Shown here: piece by piece, positions 11,126 to 21,578 of the stretch | How positions within the stretch are numbered: the first letter of the stretch is position 1 | Layout: each line of letters starts with the position of its first letter | DNA from: an uncultured Tolumonas sp. | Lineage (GTDB): Bacteria; Pseudomonadota; Gammaproteobacteria; Enterobacterales; Aeromonadaceae | DNA: 64,000 nt | NCBI RefSeq assembly: GCF_963556105.2 | Contig: NZ_OY829948.1 | Span: 1-64,000, forward strand | Direction: 5' to 3' | Notes under the pieces: model-generated | The model's database searches: none | What the model was told of the DNA's origin: nothing | The model's input: the letters and a program-made list of their open reading frames with translations, nothing else | Position numbers and translations under genes: made by a program

Positions 11126-12511
11126 TTATCGTTCCCGCAGTGCAGACTGCTTGGCTCTTAAAATAGGTTTCATTAAATATTCGAGCACACTTTTTTTACC
11201 TGTCACGATATCAACACTCGCCATCATCCCAGGAATAATGGGTAGTGGTGTTGCTTTCGTACCAAGATAACTTCTGTCTGTTCGAACCCTCACAAGGTAA
11301 AACGAATTACCTTTATCATCTTGAATTGTGTCAGCACTAATGTGTTCCAGTTTGCCGTGCAAACCACCATAAATAGCAAAATCATAAGCAGAAAACTTAA
11401 CCATGGCCGGCAAACCTGGTCGCAAAAAGGCGATATCCTTAGGTAATACTTTGGCTTCAATAAGCAAATTGTCTTCTGACGGCACAATCTCCACGATATC
11501 CATACCCGGCTGCACAACACCACCAACCGTATTAACTTTCAGCGTCTTAATTGTGCCATCAACCGGTGAAGTCACACTGGTACGAGACACTCGGTCTTGT
11601 AAACCGACTTGCCCTTCATTGAGCTGCGACAAGCGGCTCTGTTTCTCTTCCATCTCTTTTTGTGCATCAACACGGAATTTGAAGGCAACGTCTTTGCGTT
11701 TAAGAATAGCTTCTCTTAACAAAGAATTTTGCTTGGGTAGTAATAATCGGGCGTTTTCTAGCTCACCTTGCATGTCATTCAGCTGACGTTGCATTTTTAG
11801 CAGATCAACCTGAGAGACAATGCCCTCTTTTACGAGAGGGCGGTTGATATCTATCTCTCTGCTAGCCAAACCAACACTACGACTCAACGTTCTGATCTTA
11901 TTGTTAATCTCTAAGATCTCATTTTCTTTTTGCTCGATCTGCTGCCCCATAATAACGAGCTGGTTGTTCAGATTACTGATATTTTCTCGCAGCGCACCCT
12001 CTTGGCGAACCACATTTTCAGGAAAGACTTTCTCGTATCCTGTTGGAAAAGTAATCGGTTTGGTGGTCAATAGAACTTGATCTCGCCATGGTAATGCACT
12101 GTCATTGGCAATCGACAAACTCGCTATTTCCGCCTGCAAGCGAGCGACATCACCCTGCATACTGACCAACTCTTGTTGCTTCTCACGAAAGTCTGAACGA
12201 AAGCGGGTGTCATCTATACGCAGTAACTCTTGTCCAGTCTTCACCATTTGGCCTTCACGAACAAAAATTTCTTTAACAATACCACCCTCTAAATTCTGAA
12301 TGATCTGCAACTGTTTTGAGGGAATAACCTTTCCTTCACCACGGGTCACTTCATCCAGTTCCGCCCACGCAGCCCAAATCGTTGCAACGATAAAGAAAAG
12401 AAAACAGCACCATAATAAAATGCGAGCTTGGCGGGGTGCCGTGAGCATCACTGCTGCCGATGCATCATCGATTAAATTGAGCTGTTTTTGATTCAACTCT
12501 GGACTAGGCAT
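11126..12511 (-). CDS. lapC: HlyD-family membrane fusion protein of the adhesin secretion system
   Basis: This periplasmic adaptor links the inner-membrane ABC transporter to the TolC-like channel. One membrane segment lies near residues 30-48 (LLWCCFLFFIVATIWAAW), followed by a barrel-sandwich start (TRGEGKVIPSKQ), a long coiled-coil hairpin, and the C-terminal barrel (TSVTSPVDGTIKTLKVNTVG). I chose the ATG at 12511 because GGGAG lies 7 bases upstream. The ATG at 12517 is two codons earlier but too close to that site. The start overlaps the end of lapB by 8 bases, which suggests translational coupling. Confidence 0.9.
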   Translation of the reverse strand: MPSPELNQKQLNLIDDASAAVMLTAPRQARILLWCCFLFFIVATIWAAWAELDEVTRGEGKVIPSKQLQIIQNLEGGIVKEIFVREGQMVKTGQELLRIDDTRFRSDFREKQQELVSMQGDVARLQAEIASLSIANDSALPWRDQVLLTTKPITFPTGYEKVFPENVVRQEGALRENISNLNNQLVIMGQQIEQKENEILEINNKIRTLSRSVGLASREIDINRPLVKEGIVSQVDLLKMQRQLNDMQGELENARLLLPKQNSLLREAILKRKDVAFKFRVDAQKEMEEKQSRLSQLNEGQVGLQDRVSRTSVTSPVDGTIKTLKVNTVGGVVQPGMDIVEIVPSEDNLLIEAKVLPKDIAFLRPGLPAMVKFSAYDFAIYGGLHGKLEHISADTIQDDKGNSFYLVRVRTDRSYLGTKATPLPIIPGMMASVDIVTGKKSVLEYLMKPILRAKQSALRER

Positions 12512-14648
12512 CCACATTCTCCCTTACCCTAACCTTGCCCTCTTTGAGTTGCTGTAAAACAAAATCGCGAGAGCCATCAGCAACAACCATCCCCTGTTCA
12601 ATCACAATAATTCGATCAACAATATCGAGCATCGATGTGCGATGAGTAATCAACAGCATGGTGGTATCTGCAGGTAAATGCGCTAGTTCATGTTTAACCA
12701 AACTCTCAGAACGGTTATCCATGTTGGCAGTTGGTTCGTCTAATATCAAAATAGGAGGATCACGCAATATGGCACGAGCCAATGCGATGGATTGACGTTG
12801 CCCACCAGATAAATTACGACCACCTTCACCAACCTGTCGCTCTAACCCATTCGGATCATGATTGGTAAACTGACTGACACCAGCACGTTGCGCAGCACGC
12901 AAGATTTGAGCATCTGTTGCATGCGGATGACCAAGTTGAATGTTTTGACGAATTGACCCATAAAACAGGGTGAAATCTTGTGGTACACAACCGATGTTAT
13001 CGCGAATAGTGGCAGGATGTAGCTGCGATAATTCAAACCCATCCAACAATACCGAACCCGATAGTGGTTTATACAAACCTAATATCAATTTTTCGAGCGT
13101 TGTTTTACCAGCCCCGATGCGTCCGATAACAGCAATTTTCTCGCCGGTACGGATCTTCACATTGATGTTTTTCAACGCTGCTTGGTCAGATTCAGGATAA
13201 CTGAATGAAACATCATTCAATTCAATACGCCCAGTTAAACGTTCATAATCGAGATATTGTTTTTCATCTTCTCTTTCTGAGGGGCTTTTCATGATGTTTT
13301 CGAGTAACAAAAGTGCCGATTTAGCTTGATTGTAACGTGTTGATAAAACAGATAACTGAATCAGTGGCCCGATTGCTCGGCCGGCTAACATAACCGCAGC
13401 GATCATACCGCCTTGCGTCAAATTGCCTTCTGATATTTGGTAAACACCTAAAATAATCAGTGCCACCGTTACCATCTGCTGAACGTAGTTTGCTAACCCT
13501 GACACCATGTTTGTAATTTTACGCGTAACGATGCCAGAATTAGCCATATGGCTAACTGCCTGTTCCCATCGATGTTGGAACTGCCCTTCCGCATTGTGAA
13601 TTTTTACTGACTCTAATCCGGCAATTGCTTCGATCACCGTAGCATATTTTTGTGAAGATAAACGGCTACTTTCTTCAATACTTTGACGTAATGGCGCCTG
13701 AATATAAAAGCTATATCCAATCATGAAAATAATGGCCAGTAATGGAACCGCCACTAGAACACCGGAAAAGATCCAAATCACAATCAAAAAGAGCAAAGCA
13801 AACGGTAAATCAATCAATGCAGAAACGGTGGCTGATGTAAAAAACTCTCGAATTGATTCAAATTCTTGCAGATGACGCGCAAATGCCCCAGTTGAATTTG
13901 GGCGCGATTCCATCCGAATACCTAAGACTTTAGAAAAAATCTTCGCCGAAAGAAGCAAGTCTGATTTTTTACCCGCTATATCAATGAAGTAACTACGGAG
14001 CTGTCGAATAATTACATCAAAAGTAAAAACTAACGATGCACCAATCGCCAAAACCCATAACGAATCGAACGCCATATTAGGCACTATTTTATCGTACACA
14101 TTCATGGTGAACATCGGGCTGACGATCGCAAAAACATTGATCAATATTGATGCAATTAATACATCTTTATAGATAGGGAGGGATTCCAGCAATGTGCCCC
14201 AAAACCAATGCCCACCTTTGGGTTTTAAAACCTCGGGAGCTCGAGAATCAAATTGCAAACGACGTTTAATGTAAAAACCAGCACTAGAAAATTCCTCTTC
14301 TAGCACCGAAAATGGCACAGACTGCTGACCCACACTACCGACTGGAAAAAAAAGCGTTGCTTGTGCATTTGGTTTATCAACCGCAAGCAAAACTGCAGCT
14401 CTGCCATCTCGCATCAGTAATAAGCATGGCATTAGCAAAGAAGGAATGTTATTTAGTGATGAAGAAAAGTAATCAACAACAAAACCGGCTCGGTGAGCTG
14501 CGCGAGGGAAAAGCTCTGCCGTCAATAACCCATTGTGAAGTGGCAGACCTGAGGTTAATGCTTCTCGTGTATTGCCAATGCCATAATGATGAGACATAAA
14601 CAACAAACACGCGAGTAGCGTATCTTGCTGTTCATTGATAGTTGTCAT
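12504..14648 (-). CDS. lapB: Type I secretion ABC transporter (LapB-like), with inactive C39-like domain
   Basis: This is the inner-membrane ATPase and permease that exports the adhesin. Domains in order: an N-terminal C39-peptidase-like domain (about 1-130) without an evident catalytic Cys-Gly site, so likely used for substrate docking; a six-helix transmembrane domain (about 150-430); and a nucleotide-binding domain with Walker A GRIGAGKTT, signature LSGGQRQ, Walker B ILILDEPTANMD and the switch histidine in LLITHRTS. I chose the ATG at 14648 because AAGGA stands 6 bases before it; a longer reading to 14702 lacks such a site. It is the first gene of the lapB-C-E-G-D operon. Confidence 0.92.
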   Translation of the reverse strand: MTTINEQQDTLLACLLFMSHHYGIGNTREALTSGLPLHNGLLTAELFPRAAHRAGFVVDYFSSSLNNIPSLLMPCLLLMRDGRAAVLLAVDKPNAQATLFFPVGSVGQQSVPFSVLEEEFSSAGFYIKRRLQFDSRAPEVLKPKGGHWFWGTLLESLPIYKDVLIASILINVFAIVSPMFTMNVYDKIVPNMAFDSLWVLAIGASLVFTFDVIIRQLRSYFIDIAGKKSDLLLSAKIFSKVLGIRMESRPNSTGAFARHLQEFESIREFFTSATVSALIDLPFALLFLIVIWIFSGVLVAVPLLAIIFMIGYSFYIQAPLRQSIEESSRLSSQKYATVIEAIAGLESVKIHNAEGQFQHRWEQAVSHMANSGIVTRKITNMVSGLANYVQQMVTVALIILGVYQISEGNLTQGGMIAAVMLAGRAIGPLIQLSVLSTRYNQAKSALLLLENIMKSPSEREDEKQYLDYERLTGRIELNDVSFSYPESDQAALKNINVKIRTGEKIAVIGRIGAGKTTLEKLILGLYKPLSGSVLLDGFELSQLHPATIRDNIGCVPQDFTLFYGSIRQNIQLGHPHATDAQILRAAQRAGVSQFTNHDPNGLERQVGEGGRNLSGGQRQSIALARAILRDPPILILDEPTANMDNRSESLVKHELAHLPADTTMLLITHRTSMLDIVDRIIVIEQGMVVADGSRDFVLQQLKEGKVRVRENVDA

Positions 14649-14805
14649 AATTATCCTTGCTCTATCCAGATAAAACCTGACTATCAGGATTGAAGGGGTC
14701 AAATGTTACAGTAAAAAATATTTTTTTCATAACATTAACGTTACATTTGTTTGCTTGCAAAGCCAGATAACAGCCTGAAAAATAACCCACTATAACTATC
14801 GCTCA

Positions 14806-14833
14806 TAAAAAAAGCGCCTGCTATTACAGGCGC
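14806..14833 (-). terminator. Rho-independent terminator after fbaA
   Basis: Read on the minus strand, arms GCGCCTG and CAGGCGC with a 6-base loop are followed by a run of seven T. It closes the pgk-fbaA unit and separates it from the lap operon. Confidence 0.85.
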
Positions 14834-14861
14834 TCTTCATCAGAAAATTAATTTCCTGAAA

Positions 14862-15938
14862 TTACAGTACGTCGATCGCGTTCAGTTCTTTGAATGCCTG
14901 TTCCAGACGGGCAATCATAGTTTCCTGAGCTTTACGCAGCCATACGCGTGGGTCGTAGTATTTTTTGTTTGGTGAGTCAGCGCCTTCTGGGTTACCCAGC
15001 TGGCCCTGCAGGTAAGCTTCTTTAGCTTTGTAGTAGTTCAGGATACCTTCCCACGTTGCCCATTGGGTATCAGTATCGATGTTCATTTTAACTACGCCGT
15101 AGCCTACAGATTCTTCGATTTCTTGCTGAGTAGAACCTGAACCGCCGTGGAATACGAAGTTCAGAGTGTTAGCAGGAACACCGAATTTTTCAGAAACGTA
15201 TTTCTGAGAAGCATCCAGAATGCTTGGAGTCAGTTTAACGTTACCTGGTTTGTAAACACCGTGTACGTTACCGAAAGAAGCAGCGATGGTGAAACGTGGG
15301 CTGATTTTGCTCAGGCGCTCGTAAGCATAAGCAACGTCTTCTGGTTGGGTGTACAGAGCAGACTGATCCATGTGGCTGTTGTCTACGCCGTCTTCTTCAC
15401 CACCGGTGCAACCCAGTTCCAATTCCAGAGTCATGCCCATTTTGGCCATGCGTTCTAGGTATTTGCAGCAGATGTCGATGTTTTCTTCCAATGACTCTTC
15501 AGACAGATCCAGCATGTGAGAAGAGAACAGTGGTTTGCCAGTTTCAGCGAAGTGTTTTTCACCTGCGTCTAACAGACCGTCGATCCATGGCAGCAGTTTT
15601 TTAGCTGCATGGTCAGTGTGCAGAATTACTGGAATACCGTAGGCTTCAGCAACTGCGTGAACGTGTTTAGCACCAGAGATAGCACCGATGATAGCCGCTT
15701 TCTGACCTTCCAGTTTCATGCCTTTACCAGCGATGAATGCTGCACCGCCGTTAGAGAACTGAACGATTACTGGCGCTTTAACTTTAGCAGCTGCTTCCAG
15801 TACCGCGTTTACTGAGTCAGTACCAACACAGTTAACTGCAGGCAGAGCGAATTTGTTCGCTTTTGCTACTTCAAATATTTTCTGTACGTCGTCACCGGTA
15901 ATAACGCCTGGTTTAACGAAATCAAAGATCTTAGACAT
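14862..15938 (-). CDS. fbaA: Class II fructose-bisphosphate aldolase
   Basis: The enzyme cleaves fructose 1,6-bisphosphate to dihydroxyacetone phosphate and glyceraldehyde 3-phosphate in glycolysis, and makes it in gluconeogenesis. Zinc-site motifs are visible: ILHTDHAAKK near residue 107, LELELGCTGGEEDG near 175, and FHGGSGS near 263. The length of 358 residues equals that of the Escherichia coli enzyme. It follows pgk by 113 bases on the same strand, the order known from enterobacteria, but epd, often found before pgk, is replaced here by a transketolase gene. Confidence 0.97.
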   Translation of the reverse strand: MSKIFDFVKPGVITGDDVQKIFEVAKANKFALPAVNCVGTDSVNAVLEAAAKVKAPVIVQFSNGGAAFIAGKGMKLEGQKAAIIGAISGAKHVHAVAEAYGIPVILHTDHAAKKLLPWIDGLLDAGEKHFAETGKPLFSSHMLDLSEESLEENIDICCKYLERMAKMGMTLELELGCTGGEEDGVDNSHMDQSALYTQPEDVAYAYERLSKISPRFTIAASFGNVHGVYKPGNVKLTPSILDASQKYVSEKFGVPANTLNFVFHGGSGSTQQEIEESVGYGVVKMNIDTDTQWATWEGILNYYKAKEAYLQGQLGNPEGADSPNKKYYDPRVWLRKAQETMIARLEQAFKELNAIDVL

Positions 15939-16016
15939 TTCAAAGGTCCTATCAGGTGTTCAACTACAAAATACGAGTTGAACGAGTTGCTAAAAAATTG
16001 TTTGTTGCCGATGGGC

Positions 16017-16045
16017 AAAACAACGGGAGACATAAGCCTCCCGTT
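16017..16045 (-). terminator. Stem-loop between pgk and fbaA
   Basis: Arms AACGGGAG and CTCCCGTT with an 8-base loop, just after the pgk stop on the minus strand. The following GTTTTG is a poor T run, so it may attenuate or protect messenger rather than stop transcription fully. Confidence 0.55.
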
Positions 16046-16051
16046 AAATCA

Positions 16052-17215
16052 TTACGCTTTAGCGCGTTCTTCCAGAATCGCAACTGCAGGCAGCACTTTG
16101 CCTTCTACGAATTCCAGGAATGCACCACCACCAGTGGAGATGTAAGATACTTTGTCAGCGATACCGAATTTGTCGATAGCAGCCAGAGTGTCACCACCAC
16201 CAGCGATAGAGAATGCTGGAGATTCGGCAATTGCTTTAGCAATGATTTCAGTGCCTTTAGCGAATTGGTCGAATTCGAATACGCCTACTGGACCATTCCA
16301 CAGAATGGTTTTCGCGTTCATGATGATGTCAGCCAGTGCTTTAGCAGAATCTGGACCGATGTCGAAAATCATGTCGTCAGCAGTTACGTCAGCAACTGAT
16401 TTGATAGTTGCTGGAGTTGATTCAGAGAATTCTTTACCAACAACAACGTCAGTAGTTACTGGGATGTTGGTTTCAGCAGCCAGTTTCTTAGCAGTATCGA
16501 TCAGGTCGTGTTCGCACAGAGATTTACCAACATTGTGGCCAGCAGCCGCGATGAAAGTGTTAGCGATACCACCACCAACTACCAGCTGGTCAGCGATCTT
16601 TGACAGTGATTCCAGAACAGTCAGCTTGGTAGAAACTTTAGAACCACCAACGATAGCAACCATTGGGCGCTCTGGTTTCAGCATTGCTTTACCCAATGCG
16701 TCCAGTTCACCAGCCAGCAGTGGGCCAGCACAAGCTACTGGTGCGTATTGAGCAACACCGTGAGTTGAACCTTCAGCGCGGTGAGCAGTACCGAAAGCGT
16801 CCATTACGAATACGTCACACAGTGCAGCGTATTTCTTAGCCAGCTCTTCGGTGTTTTTCTTTTCGCCTTTGTTGAAACGGCAGTTTTCCAGAACAACCAG
16901 TTCACCAGCAGCAACTTCAACGCCATCCAGGTAATCTTTCGCCAGACGTACTGGGCAGGACAGTTTGTCTTTCAGGTAGTTCACTACTGGCAGCAGAGAG
17001 AACTCTTCGTTGTACTCGCCTTCAGTCGGACGACCCAGGTGAGAAGTGATCATCAGCTTGGCGCCTTTTTCCAGAGCCAGTTTGATGGTCGGCAGAGTTG
17101 CAACGATACGTGCGTCAGAAGTTACTTTACCATCTTTCACTGGTACGTTCAGGTCCGCACGAATCAGTACGCGCTTACCAGCCAGATCCAGATCAGTCAT
17201 TTTGATAACAGACAT
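16052..17215 (-). CDS. pgk: Phosphoglycerate kinase
   Basis: The enzyme transfers phosphate from 1,3-bisphosphoglycerate to ADP in glycolysis. The N-terminal substrate-binding part shows [11 protein letters not shown] and [13 protein letters not shown]. The C-terminal nucleotide-binding part shows GGSKVSTK and GGGDTLAAI. At 387 residues it has the usual bacterial length. The ATG is preceded by AGGGG in the gap from the transketolase gene. Confidence 0.97.
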   Translation of the reverse strand: MSVIKMTDLDLAGKRVLIRADLNVPVKDGKVTSDARIVATLPTIKLALEKGAKLMITSHLGRPTEGEYNEEFSLLPVVNYLKDKLSCPVRLAKDYLDGVEVAAGELVVLENCRFNKGEKKNTEELAKKYAALCDVFVMDAFGTAHRAEGSTHGVAQYAPVACAGPLLAGELDALGKAMLKPERPMVAIVGGSKVSTKLTVLESLSKIADQLVVGGGIANTFIAAAGHNVGKSLCEHDLIDTAKKLAAETNIPVTTDVVVGKEFSESTPATIKSVADVTADDMIFDIGPDSAKALADIIMNAKTILWNGPVGVFEFDQFAKGTEIIAKAIAESPAFSIAGGGDTLAAIDKFGIADKVSYISTGGGAFLEFVEGKVLPAVAILEERAKA

Positions 17216-17525
17216 GTTAGTCCCCTATATTTTTTAGACATATAACGAAGTCAGTGCCATTGGTCTTATTTTGATCTTCCTGAATAAGACTCAACTTATG
17301 AAGTTAGTACGTCAGCCGGATTACAGAGGGGAGACTTCAGTTGTGTGTGTTGTTTTTTTCCTGATGTAAAACCAGGGAGACTGAAGTCATACCCACAACA
17401 GCTATGTTGTGACCTACTAATCATTCAAACGCAAAGAGTTTACTGTGCTTATGCATCAAACGCGATACTTGACACGGATTTTCTGTGAAAAAAACGGGAG
17501 CCGAAGCTCCCGTTTAACATTGCAT
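17216..17525. other. Intergenic region between transketolase and pgk
   Basis: This 310-base stretch holds the transketolase terminator (17488-17512) and presumably the pgk promoter. It also has an inverted repeat with 9-base arms, GACTTCAGT at 17333-17341 and ACTGAAGTC at 17380-17388, with 38 bases between them. No open frame of interest was found. Confidence 0.6.
17488..17512 (-). terminator. Rho-independent terminator after transketolase
   Basis: Read on the minus strand, arms CGGGAGC and GCTCCCG around a TTCG tetraloop are followed by T7. Confidence 0.9.
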
Positions 17526-19526
17526 TTACGCCTGGAACAAACTTTCAACAGTTTGCACCACATTTTCGACCGTGAAGCCGAATTGTTGGAACAGTAATTC
17601 AGCTGGCGCTGACTCACCGAACGTGCGCATACCAATGATTTGGCCGTTCAAGCCAACATATTTGTACCAGTAATCGGCAATACCCGCTTCTACTGCCACG
17701 CGTTTGGTAACCGCAGCTGGTAATACAGATTCTTTGTATTCAGCTGACTGTGCATCAAATGCATCGGTACATGGGATAGAAACAACACGAACCTGACGAC
17801 CTTTAGCTGCCAGTTGATCCGCAGCCAGCATCGCCAATTCAACTTCAGAACCGGTTGCAATCAGGATCGCATCTGGTGTGCCTTCGCTGTCACGCAGAAC
17901 ATAACCGCCTTTGTAGACATTCGCCAACTGAGCCGGCGTACGATCCATTTGCGCCAGATTCTGACGCGAGAAAATCAGTGCACTAGGGCCATCTTTGCGT
18001 TCAACAGCATATTTCCACGCAATCGCTGATTCAACCTGATCACATGGGCGCCATGTGCTCATGTTTGGCGTCAGACGCAGTGAAGCAATTTGTTCCACTG
18101 GCTGGTGTGTTGGGCCGTCTTCACCCAGACCGATGGAGTCGTGGGTATAAACGAAGATAGTACGCTGTTTCATCAACGCTGCCATACGCACCGCATTACG
18201 GGCATATTCCATGAACATCAGGAAAGTAGCACCGTAAGGAATGAAACCACCATGCAACGCCACACCATTCATCATGGCAGACATCGCAAACTCACGCACA
18301 CCGTAGTGAACATAGTTACCAGAGGCATCATCTGCAGTCAGTGACTCAGAGCCAGACCACATGGTCAGGTTCGATGGCGCTAAGTCAGCAGAACCGCCTA
18401 GGAATTCCGGCAGTAATTTACCAAATGCTTCAATAGCATTCTGGCTGGCTTTACGCGAAGCAATTTTTGATGGATTGGCTTGCAGCTGTTCAACAAACGC
18501 TTGTGATGCTTCTGCCCAGTTAGCTGGCAAATCACCATTCACGCGACGTTTATATTCTGCTGCCAGCTCAGGATGAGCTTCGGCATAGGCTGCATATTTC
18601 TCATTCCATGCAGCTTCTTTCGCAGCACCCGCGTCTTTCGCATTCCATTCGGTGGCAATGTCAGCAGGAATAACAAACGGCTCATGATTCCAACCCAGGA
18701 ATTCACGTGCAGCAGCAATTTCAGCAGCACCCAATGGTGAACCGTGGCAATCGTGTGAACCAGCTTTATTTGGTGAACCAAAGCCGATCACAGTCTTACA
18801 GCAGATCAATGTTGGTTTGTCAGTTTCTGCTTTAGCCGCTTCGATAGCTGCTTTGATTGCATCTGCATCATGGCCATCAACAGCACGGATAACATGCCAG
18901 CCATAAGCTTCAAAGCGAGCAGGTGTATCATCAGTAAACCAGCCTTCAACATGACCGTCGATAGAGATACCGTTGTCATCCCAGAATGCGATCAGTTTGC
19001 CCAGCTTTAATGTGCCAGCCAGTGAGCACGCTTCGTGGGAAATGCCTTCCATCATGCAACCGTCACCCATAAACACGTAGGTGTGATGGTCAACGATATT
19101 AAAATCAGGACGGTTGAATTGAGCTGCAAGAACTTTTTCAGCCAGCGCCATACCAACACCGTTGGTAATACCCTGCCCTAATGGACCCGTCGTTGTTTCA
19201 ACACCAGGGGCATAACCATATTCAGGATGACCAGGTGTACGAGAATGTAGCTGACGGAAGTTTTTCAGATCTTCAATGGACAAGTCATAACCAGACAGAT
19301 GCAGCAAGGAGTACAGCAGCATCGAACCATGACCATTGGAAAGGATGAAACGGTCACGCTCGCTCCATTTTGGGTTAGCTGGGTTGTGGTTCAAAAAGTC
19401 ACGCCACAGCACTTCGGCAATATCAGCCATGCCCATAGGGGCGCCCGGGTGGCCGGAATTGGCTTTTTGAACTGCATCCATGCTCAATGCCCGGATGGCA
19501 TTGGCTAACTCTTTACGAGAGGGCAT
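17526..19526 (-). CDS. tktA: Transketolase
   Basis: This thiamine-diphosphate enzyme moves two-carbon units in the pentose phosphate pathway. The N-terminal cofactor domain shows [13 protein letters not shown] near residue 24 and the metal-binding GDGCMMEG near residue 154. The middle domain carries [19 protein letters not shown], containing substrate-contacting histidines. The length of 666 residues is typical. The ATG is preceded by AGGAG. Its stop is followed by a strong terminator, so it is a separate unit from pgk-fbaA. Confidence 0.96.
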   Translation of the reverse strand: MPSRKELANAIRALSMDAVQKANSGHPGAPMGMADIAEVLWRDFLNHNPANPKWSERDRFILSNGHGSMLLYSLLHLSGYDLSIEDLKNFRQLHSRTPGHPEYGYAPGVETTTGPLGQGITNGVGMALAEKVLAAQFNRPDFNIVDHHTYVFMGDGCMMEGISHEACSLAGTLKLGKLIAFWDDNGISIDGHVEGWFTDDTPARFEAYGWHVIRAVDGHDADAIKAAIEAAKAETDKPTLICCKTVIGFGSPNKAGSHDCHGSPLGAAEIAAAREFLGWNHEPFVIPADIATEWNAKDAGAAKEAAWNEKYAAYAEAHPELAAEYKRRVNGDLPANWAEASQAFVEQLQANPSKIASRKASQNAIEAFGKLLPEFLGGSADLAPSNLTMWSGSESLTADDASGNYVHYGVREFAMSAMMNGVALHGGFIPYGATFLMFMEYARNAVRMAALMKQRTIFVYTHDSIGLGEDGPTHQPVEQIASLRLTPNMSTWRPCDQVESAIAWKYAVERKDGPSALIFSRQNLAQMDRTPAQLANVYKGGYVLRDSEGTPDAILIATGSEVELAMLAADQLAAKGRQVRVVSIPCTDAFDAQSAEYKESVLPAAVTKRVAVEAGIADYWYKYVGLNGQIIGMRTFGESAPAELLFQQFGFTVENVVQTVESLFQA

Positions 19527-19707
19527 TTGTCACTCCTGCTTTCAATTGGGTCTATACACTTAAGTAAGGCGTGTATTGTCCCAAACTGATCACCGGTTGC
19601 GCAAATGTTATCTCGGTTATTTTATTGCGACGCACCTCTGACTTAATGATCTGAGGCTTAATTTTCCCCGTACATTGACGATATCTCTATTGACTGCGAC
19701 AATAGTC

Positions 19708-19731
19708 ACATAGATAGACGTCCAGATGTGG
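19708..19731 (+). promoter_or_regulatory. Tandem MetJ boxes before metK
   Basis: Three consecutive 8-base units, ACATAGAT, AGACGTCC and AGATGTGG, resemble the MetJ consensus AGACGTCT; the middle one matches at seven of eight positions. A TTGACT hexamer at 19690-19695 could be the -35 element, so MetJ bound here would cover the promoter. MetJ with S-adenosylmethionine represses metK in enterobacteria. Confidence 0.75.
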
Positions 19732-19801
19732 ATACTGCTATTTGCAATCAGGTTATCAACCACATTGCAATCGCCTTCAACTTTTTACACAGAGAATTAA
19801 A

Positions 19802-20956
19802 ATGGCAAGACTGTTTACCTCCGAATCCGTTGCAGAAGGACATCCAGATAAAATCGCGGATCAGATTTCCGACGCGGTGTTGGATGCCATTCTGGAGCAA
19901 GATCCGAAAGCGCGTGTCGCTTGTGAAACTTTCGTCAAGACCGGTATGGTGTTGGTTGGCGGTGAAATCACCACGACAGCATGGGTTGATATCGAAGAAC
20001 TGGTGCGTAAAACCGTTTGTGATATCGGTTATACCCACTCTGATATGGGTTTTGACGCACATTCATGCGCCGTACTGAATGCGATTGGTAAACAGTCACC
20101 GGATATCAATCAAGGTGTTGATCGTGCCGACCCTAAAGAACAGGGTGCTGGCGACCAAGGCCTGATGTTTGGTTATGCATCAAACGAAACTGATGTATTG
20201 ATGCCTGCACCAATCACTTACGCGCACCGTCTGGTGAAACGCCAATCTGAAGTACGTAAAAATGGCACGCTGCCATGGTTGCGCCCGGATGCAAAAAGCC
20301 AAATCACCTTTATTTATGACAAACAAGGCAAAATCGAAGGTATCGATGCCGTTGTCCTGTCAACACAGCATTCACCAGATATTAGCCAGCCAGATCTGAT
20401 CGAAGCAGTACATGAAGAAATTCTGAAACCCGTATTGCCAGCAGAATGGTTGAGTAAAAATACTAAATACTTTATTAACCCAACTGGCCGTTTTGTTATC
20501 GGTGGCCCAATGGGTGACTGTGGTCTGACTGGCCGTAAAATCATCGTAGATACCTACGGTGGTATGGCTCGTCACGGTGGTGGTGCTTTCTCTGGTAAAG
20601 ACCCATCTAAGGTTGACCGTTCAGCCGCTTATGCAGCGCGTTATGTAGCGAAAAACATTGTAGCTGCCGGTTTAGCTGATCGCTGTGAAATTCAGGTTTC
20701 CTACGCAATCGGTGTTGCAGAGCCAACCTCTATCAGTGTTGAGACTTTCGGCACTGGTAAGGTCGATGAAGAATTGTTGACTCAGTTGGTTCGTGATCAG
20801 TTTGATCTGCGCCCATATGGCTTGATTGAAATGCTGGATCTGATCCAACCGATCTACAAACAAACTGCAGCTTATGGCCACTTCGGACGCGAAGAGTTCC
20901 CATGGGAAAAAACCGATAAAGCCGCATTACTGCGCGACTTGGCTGGTTTGAAATAA
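19802..20956 (+). CDS. metK: S-adenosylmethionine synthase
   Basis: The enzyme makes S-adenosylmethionine from methionine and ATP. Visible signatures are [17 protein letters not shown] at the N-terminus, the loop [12 protein letters not shown] near residue 117, and [19 protein letters not shown] near 260. From the ATG at 19802 it has 384 residues, the same as Escherichia coli MetK. A longer reading from 19742 would add 20 residues not typical of the family. It is divergent from the transketolase gene and preceded by MetJ boxes. Confidence 0.97.
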   Translation: MARLFTSESVAEGHPDKIADQISDAVLDAILEQDPKARVACETFVKTGMVLVGGEITTTAWVDIEELVRKTVCDIGYTHSDMGFDAHSCAVLNAIGKQSPDINQGVDRADPKEQGAGDQGLMFGYASNETDVLMPAPITYAHRLVKRQSEVRKNGTLPWLRPDAKSQITFIYDKQGKIEGIDAVVLSTQHSPDISQPDLIEAVHEEILKPVLPAEWLSKNTKYFINPTGRFVIGGPMGDCGLTGRKIIVDTYGGMARHGGGAFSGKDPSKVDRSAAYAARYVAKNIVAAGLADRCEIQVSYAIGVAEPTSISVETFGTGKVDEELLTQLVRDQFDLRPYGLIEMLDLIQPIYKQTAAYGHFGREEFPWEKTDKAALLRDLAGLK

Positions 20957-20967
20957 TTCGTGATGTT

Positions 20968-20989
20968 AAGGGGCTTCGGCCCCTTTTTT
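20968..20989 (+). terminator. Rho-independent terminator after metK
   Basis: Arms AAGGGGC and GCCCCTT around TTCG, followed directly by a run of T. Confidence 0.93.
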
Positions 20990-21053
20990 ATCGATAAATT
21001 CCGATGTTTTATCTGTATACTCCCGCCAAAGCAGTCCCCTTTTCCTCCTGTAA

Positions 21054-21578
21054 ATGCTAAATAGACCCAACATCACTAACCTGATCCAGATCGAAGTGGT
21101 TGCCAGCCATTATCTGTCTTTGGCTGCCCGTTACTTCAAACGTGAATTTAATCACCCCAAAATTACGTTAGATCAGCGTGGCAAATGTGCAGGTACAGCA
21201 CGCTTACGCGACTGGCATATAAGGCTTAATCCGGTTTTGTTGCAAGATAATCAGGCTGAGTTTGAAAATGAGGTGATCCCGCATGAGATTGCACATTTGG
21301 TGGTGCATGCAATTTGGGGACGAGCGAAACCGCATGGCGCAGAATGGCGGAAGGTGATGTGGGAGGTGTTTAACATTACGCCCCGCACAACTCACAAAAT
21401 GGATGTAACTAAAGTTCAGGGCGCAGTTTACGCTTATCAATGTGAGTGCCAGCAACATCAATTATCAATCCGGCGTCACCGCGCCATTTTACGCGGTGAC
21501 CGGCAATATTGCTGTCGTCGTTGCGGCGCTAATCTGCAACAACTAACTGACGTAACAGACTCATCTCCTCGCCCGTAA
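21054..21578 (+). CDS. sprT: SprT-family zinc metalloprotease-like protein
   Basis: It is a SprT domain protein, related in fold to zincin peptidases; the bacterial role is not settled. The zinc motif HEIAH lies near residue 78, and the C-terminus has a zinc ribbon with paired cysteines (CECQ and CCRRCG). The length of 174 residues is normal. Its last 50 bases overlap the end of the oppositely oriented DUF5718-type gene. Confidence 0.9.
   Translation: MLNRPNITNLIQIEVVASHYLSLAARYFKREFNHPKITLDQRGKCAGTARLRDWHIRLNPVLLQDNQAEFENEVIPHEIAHLVVHAIWGRAKPHGAEWRKVMWEVFNITPRTTHKMDVTKVQGAVYAYQCECQQHQLSIRRHRAILRGDRQYCCRRCGANLQQLTDVTDSSPRP

Noticed and set aside
19527-19801. S-adenosylmethionine riboswitch before metK
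   Set aside because: No riboswitch fold was apparent; tandem MetJ boxes explain the control better in this group.
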